Assembly: GCF_000275845.1 (NCBI RefSeq)
Contig: NW_006766902.1
Coordinates: 353,193-417,192 of the forward strand
Source of the DNA: Dichomitus squalens LYAD-421 SS1
Taxonomy: Eukaryota; Basidiomycota; Agaricomycetes; Polyporales; Polyporaceae
DNA: 64,000 nucleotides
Reading direction: 5' to 3'
In this document: in pieces, positions 58,901 through 64,000 of the stretch
Position numbering within the stretch: position 1 is the stretch's first letter
Layout: every line of letters begins with the position of its first letter
Notes under the pieces: generated by a model
Databases searched by the model: none
Seen by the model: only the letters and a program-made list of their open reading frames with translations
What the model was told of the DNA's origin: nothing
Translations under genes and position numbers: made by a program

Positions 58901-61900
58901 TGATCCACGGCGCCCCCGTTGATATCACAGATACCGGTATCGATCCGACGTTCTTGGAAGCACTGCCCGACGAGATGCGTGAGGAGGTTCTGAACCAGCA
59001 CGTACGCGATCAGCGGGCGGCTCAGCTTGAGCGGCCAGCAGATTCTGCGATCAGCGCCGAGTTCCTCGACGCGCTTCCTCCAGATATCCGTGCAGAAATC
59101 ATCCAGCAGGAGGCCGCAGAACGTGCTCAACGTACCCGGGCTGAGCAGGCTACCCAACAGGGAGGACCGCTCGATATTGATCCCGCAGACTTCATTGCCA
59201 GCCTGGACCCACAGCTCCGCCAGGTCGTATTGATGGATTCTGACGATGTTTTCATCCAGAGTCTGCCATCCCATATGATCGCAGAGGCGAACATCCACCG
59301 AGAACCTGGCCGACCCCCAAGGCCTCGCCAGGTCCCTCCTCGTCAAGGCGGCGCCCAAGGCGCTCCGCAGCAAGCCTCTCAGCCCACTAAAGCTCCACAG
59401 TCTCGTGAGGCTATTCAGCTGCTAGACAAGTCTGCATTGGCTGCTCTGGTTCGCCTTCTCTTTTATCCTCACATCCTGAAGAAGAATTTGCTCTACAAAG
59501 TGCTCGTCAATCTGTGCGAGAACGCCAAGTCTCGCACGGATCTGTTCAACCTCTTGCTTAGCATCCTGCAGGACGGATCTGGTGATCTTGCGTCCATCGA
59601 CAAGAGCTTCGCGCAGATGTCCGTACGTCACTCCAGACCGACCGCTCCTCAGACACCGAAGGCAATCGGAAAACAGCGCGTTTCCACGGACTATTTCGGT
59701 TCTCTCTCTCTGCCACAGAATGACGTCGTCCCGGAGCTCATTGTTCAGCGCTGTCTCGAGGCTCTCACCTATATCGTCAGCTCTAATGAGCTGTCTTCTT
59801 TGTTCTTCCTCACGGAGCATGAACTACCCATCGGTCTCCGCCGTAGCTCCTCGAAGAAGGGTAAGGGTAAGGAGAAGCAGGCCCCGCAGACCCACTACCC
59901 CATTGTTCTCCTTCTCGGTCTGCTTGACCGCCCATCTATCCTCAGGACGCCTTCTATCGTCGAGTCGGTTGTTGGCCTACTGGCTACGGTTACGCGGCCT
60001 CTTGCTAGTTTGAAGGATAAGGATAGCAAGAAGTCGGAGAATGCAGAGAGTAGTACTGCTGGAGCATCAACAGCTTCGCCGGGAGAGCAGCCTTCGTCGG
60101 GCGCACAACCTGTGGACAACACTCAGTCTGTTATTGGTGAGTAGTCATGCCGTTCTTGACGTCCGACTTACTCACTCCACGTTGTCACAGTTCCCGATAC
60201 TGCGTCATCCGACCCCGCTCCTGCACCCACACCTGCATCTGCAGCCGTACCTGCTACTGCTCAAGGCGAATCGCCACAGAAGCCGCCGGCATCCGTTGAA
60301 GAAAAGGTCTTGCTCGCCAACTCTCCCCATATCCCCCATCACGTGCTTCGCTTGATCGTGAACGTCCTGACTGCGGGCGAATGCTCAGGACGCACTTTCA
60401 TGCAGAGCCTTGCACTCATCCAGCACCTTTCTTATATCCCTGACGCTAGAGAGGTTATCGCATCTGAGTTGCGCTCGCGAGCACAGGAGTTTGGCCAGAG
60501 TCTGTTCGCCGCCCTCGATGAGCTCGCCGTTGCCCTGCGAGACGCAGACGTACAGCCTGACGTCCTAGCTACCACGATTGCTGCAATGTTCTCATCGGCT
60601 TCTTCGGATCAGGCCAAGCTACTCAGGGTACTCAAGACAATCGATTACATGTACTCTCCGAAGACGTCCGGGAACTCTACCGAGGCCGACATTGAGAAGG
60701 TCCAAAGCATCTACGAGACTTTCCGGTTTTCACCATTGTGGAAGCGTTTGGGTGACTGCCTGTCCATTATCGAGGAGAAACCTGAGATGGAGCATATTGC
60801 TACCGTCCTGCTCCCTCTCATCGAGTCGCTCATGGTCGTCTGCAAATACGTTGGTCCCAAGACTACGTCGGGTGCGACTGCTCGCGCTCTCCGTGCCTCC
60901 ACCTCACCAAGATCCCCGACCAGCGCTCGCGAGTCCATGGAAGACCTCTTCGTCACGTTCACAGATGCTCATCGCAAGGTCCTAAATCTCATGGTCCGCA
61001 ACAACCCGTCACTTATGAGCGGATCCTTCTCCCTGCTCGTCCATAACCCGCGCGTCCTCGACTTCGACAACAAGCGGAATTACTTCAATCAGCAGCTGCA
61101 CCGTCGGCCACACAGCCGGGAACATCACAGTACACTTCAACTGAACGTCAGGCGCCAGCGCGTGTTCGAGGACAGCTTCCAATATCTGCAGCGCAAGACT
61201 GGCGAGCAGATCAAGTACGGCAAGTTGAGCGTCCGGTTCTACGACGAGGAAGGTGTCGACGCTGGCGGTGTCACTCGCGAGTGGTTCCAGATCCTCGCCC
61301 GCCAGATGTTCGATCCCAACTACGCGCTCTTCCAACCATGTGCTGCCGATAAACTGACGTACCAGCCGAATCGTGCCTCGTGGGTCAACCCCGAGCACTT
61401 GTCGTTCTTCAAGTTCGTCGGCCGCGTCATCGGGAAGGCCATCTACGACGGGCGCTTGCTTGACGCCTACTTCGCGCGCAGCCTGTACAGGCAGCTATTG
61501 GGCAAGCAGGTCGACTACAAGGACGTTGAGTGGGTCGACCCTGAGTACTACAACTCATTGTGCTGGATACTTGAGAATGACCCGAGCCCGCTTGACCTCA
61601 CGTTCAGCGTGGAGGCAGATGAGGTGCGCTCGTTGTATCCTCACGTAGGCAGGTGCATTGTTACTGATAGCTCACCTTCTATTAGTTCGGTGTCACGAAG
61701 CTCGTAGAGTTGAAGGAGGGAGGCGCCAGCATTCCAGTTACTCAGGAAAATAGGAAGGAGTTTGTACAGCTGTCTGCAAACTACCGCTTGTACTCGTCCA
61801 TCAAGGACCAGATTGAGTCTCTGCTCGCTGGCTTCTACGAGATCATCCCGAAGGACCTAGTCTCTATCGTACGTCCCTTGATCACCCTCCCTTGTTTGAC

Positions 61901-62386
61901 TACAATTCACGTTTTCATCGCACAGTTCAACGAGCAGGAGCTTGAGTTGCTCATCTCTGGTACACCTGACATAGATGTTGACGAGTGGAGGTCCGCGACG
62001 GAGTACAACGGCTATACGAGCTCAGATCCCGTGATTGTCTGGTTCTGGCGTGCGCTCAAGTCGTTCAATCGCGAGGAACGCGCGAAGGTGCTCAGCTTCG
62101 CGACCGGTACCTCACGGGTGCCGCTTGGTGGTTTCGTCGAGCTGCAGGGTGTCCAGGGCACCCAGCGCTTCTCAATACACAAGGCGTATGGCGACACAGA
62201 CCGTCTTCCCCAAGCTCATACATGTAAGCCTCGTCGCGACCCTGTTGACAAACGACTTGTTCTGACACGCGTTGTCCTGCAGGTTTCAATCAGATCGACC
62301 TCCCACAATACTCATCATACGAGATGCTCCGCCAACAGCTATTGCTGGCCATCAACGAGGGAGGAGAGGGCTTTGGTTTCGCATAA
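49983..62386 (+). CDS. TOM1: Giant HECT-type E3 ubiquitin ligase Tom1 (HUWE1 family)
   Basis: Twenty-two exons whose phases all close give 3,738 aa; borders include 49,983-50,021, 50,076-50,372, 50,435-51,583, 51,992-52,629, 53,971-56,833, 57,137-57,146 (a 10-base exon), 58,040-60,136, 60,191-61,623, 61,926-62,223 and 62,283-62,386. Domains in order: armadillo-like DUF908/DUF913 region (about 60-800), a UBA domain near 1,325-1,363 ([15 protein letters not shown]), a long acidic segment around 2,160-2,330, the conserved HPLLLDP block, three ubiquitin-binding LP motifs at about 2,665-2,760 ([28 protein letters not shown]), and a HECT domain from about 3,370. The catalytic cysteine is Cys3705 in LPQAHTCFNQ. 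It attaches ubiquitin to nuclear and ribosomal substrates and, in yeast, affects mRNA export and histone levels. An Ala/Glu-rich coiled stretch is encoded near 58,560-58,780. Confidence 0.95.
62224..62282 (+). other. Intron splitting the TOM1 catalytic cysteine codon
   Basis: Donor GTAAGC follows CATACAT, and the acceptor CCTGCAG precedes GTTTCAATC. The T of the codon is base 62,223 and the GT is 62,283-62,284. Only correct splicing makes the TGT for the active-site cysteine; reading through gives Thr-Cys-Lys and a stop-prone frame. Confidence 0.85.
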
Positions 62387-62746
62387 GCATAGAACTCTTC
62401 ATAATCGCAGACGCAGAGAATCACGTAGAATCCGCATGCAATGTACATATACTACACTCACACCATCATCCCATTGTTGCCATCATCTATTTCCTTGACT
62501 TCGACGCACGGCAAGAGTCCGGGCGGCAGTACGGAGAAGCCGATTGCCCCACGGGGTAAGGCGGGGCTGCCCCTGTGGACCGGCTTCGGGCAGAACAAGA
62601 GCCCGAGGCCACCGCTTGTCCGGTGAACAGTATGGCTCACTCGAGCCGGCTACACATGCCCTATACCTTTCCATCTTACCCAGTCGCGACCCCTCTTACC
62701 TCCCCGTTACACAGAAACGTTGTCACTGTCCCAGTCGACACTGACA
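62387..62746. other. Intergenic region, TOM1 to oxidoreductase
   Basis: 360 bases containing the 3' end of TOM1 and the promoter of the oxidoreductase gene, both read on the plus strand. No gene or notable structure was found. Confidence 0.5.
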
Positions 62747-64000
62747 ATGCGCGCTTTCGTCGTAACCGACTATGCCCACCCTTCCAAGATTCCCATAACT
62801 CAGAACGCTCCTGAGCCCAAGGCGGGCCCCGGACAGGTCCTCGTCGACGTCTACAGTGCTGGTCTGAACTACTTCGATGTGAGTCGCATCTTAGAGATAT
62901 CTATCACAGACCTCGATGGATATGCGATCACTGGAATAACCTCCCTCCGCTCTCTGCGCGTACAGCTGCTACAATCGCAGGGGAAGTATCAAAACCAGCC
63001 GCCGCGGCCGTTCGTTCTCGGGAGCGAGCTTTCAGGGCGGATTTCGAGCAACTCGCCTATCCCAGATGGGTGCCCATTCAGGGCGGGAGATAGGGTGTTC
63101 GGCGCAGCGCAGGGCGCATTCGGGGAGAAGGTCGCGGTGGCATGGCAGTCTCTAGTCCCTCTGCCGGATAATATGACATATGACCAGGGTGCAGGTATGT
63201 CCACAATTATGAAATTGTTGCCTAGAAGGGGAGACCAACGCAACGATGCAGGGCTGTATGTTACTTGGCCAACGAGCTACGAGGCATTGGTCGGTCGCGC
63301 CGAGTTGAAGGCTGGTGCGTCCAAACATTGAAGCAGGCCATGCTTCCGCGCTGACCTACTGATTCAACGCGCAGACGAGTGGGTGTTGGTCACTGCATCT
63401 GCTGGCGGGGTCGGTATTGCTGCCGTTCAACTGGCGAAAGGTTTGAGCTCGCCTCCGCGTATTCATGTATTTATGTCTTACTGCTCCTCGTGCAGCGCTC
63501 GGAGCGAAGGTCATCGCCGCGGCGGGTTCGCAAGAGAAGATTGACGTGTCGATCAAGCAGGGCGGTGCTGATTATGGCGTCAACTACTCTAAGGAGGGCT
63601 GGCAGAAGGAGGTGTTGAAGCTTACCGGAGGCAAGGGTGTCGACGTAATCTACGACCCCGTCGGTCTCATTCGAGGTATATTCTGCATGTCCTCAATGCG
63701 TTCATACTTAACTCGGCTTACCCGCCTTGCACAGACTCGTTGAAGTGCATCGCGTGGAAGGGTCGTGCGATTGTGGTCGGGTTCGCCGCCGGAGAAATCG
63801 AGAAGGTATAGTGACCTATTACTTCACTCCTATGCTCGCCCTAACGACCACTTTAGCTTCCACTGAATCTTGTGTTGTTGAAGAACATCGCCATCACGGG
63901 CATCCACTGGGGAGCTTACACCAGTAAGTCCACCTCATTTGGGGGGTGATGAACACCCTCTGATTCCGAGTTACAGAGAATGAGCCGGAGCGTGTACCCG
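62747..64000 (+). CDS. MDR-family quinone oxidoreductase-like protein, 5' part
   Basis: Eight exons are visible before the window ends: 62,747-62,878; 62,966-63,194; 63,252-63,314; 63,375-63,440; 63,496-63,675; 63,735-63,805; 63,857-63,923; and 63,977 onward. Encoded motifs are GPGQVLVDVYSAGLNYFD, PFVLGSELSG, AGDRVFG, the coenzyme-binding ASAGGVGIAAVQLAK, LGAKVIAAAGSQEK, and the GGKGVDVIYDPVG and GRAIVVGFAAGEI blocks. These define the zeta-crystallin/NADPH:quinone oxidoreductase branch; the zinc-binding residues of alcohol dehydrogenases are missing. It probably reduces quinones or enones with NADPH in the cytosol. The C-terminal 50-80 residues lie outside the window. Confidence 0.9.

Overview
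The window reads as nuclear DNA of a filamentous basidiomycete, probably an agaricomycete and perhaps Polyporales (inference). Genes are split by many short GT-AG introns, mostly 50-65 nt. Families typical of that group occur: HET-domain protein, F-box/WD40 proteins, a seven-helix membrane protein and a fungal EF-hand/ZZ protein. No rRNA, tRNA, CRISPR array or intact transposon was recognised. Exon joins below were derived by hand from splice sites, reading phase and family motifs; none has been tested against RNA.

Region 1 (1-26,000) is accessory and repeated. A segment of at least 6.4 kb occurs three times in the same orientation: A (1 to about 4,860, cut by the window edge), B (about 10,680-17,155) and C (about 18,710-25,140). 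Each carries a minus-strand gene for an F-box protein with a C-terminal WD40 propeller. Copy C is intact (731 aa), copy B has lost one base inside the F-box, and copy A has a four-base insertion and an in-frame stop. The arms around these genes hold related but decayed sequence. A full-length HET-domain gene (5,807-7,864) lies between copies A and B. Two broken fragments of a TAP-type alpha/beta hydrolase (about 5,030-5,250 and 17,156-17,740) follow copies A and B; the intact hydrolase gene (26,034-27,974) follows copy C.

Region 2 (26,000-46,000) mixes ordinary and lineage-specific genes: the secretory or membrane-anchored hydrolase, GDP-L-fucose synthase, two unassigned minus-strand genes, a TBC-domain Rab GTPase-activating protein, a large EF-hand/ZZ-finger protein, a 2.7-kb gene-poor stretch with a strong hairpin, and a seven-helix membrane protein.

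Region 3 (46,000-64,000) is conserved housekeeping DNA: a mitochondrial ABC1/ADCK-type atypical kinase, a PC4/Sub1 transcription coactivator, the giant HECT ubiquitin ligase Tom1 (HUWE1 family, 22 exons, 3,738 aa) and the 5' part of an NADPH:quinone oxidoreductase-like MDR gene running off the window. SUB1 and TOM1 are divergent with 327 bp between their start codons.

Functionally the right half is cell maintenance (ubiquitin ligation, transcription, mitochondrial kinase, vesicle traffic). The left half looks like a fast-evolving region where ubiquitin-linked F-box genes and a HET gene are gained and lost. No clearly new multi-gene system is demonstrable; the best candidates for something undescribed are the decaying F-box/WD40-HET array and the hairpin near 43.27 kb.
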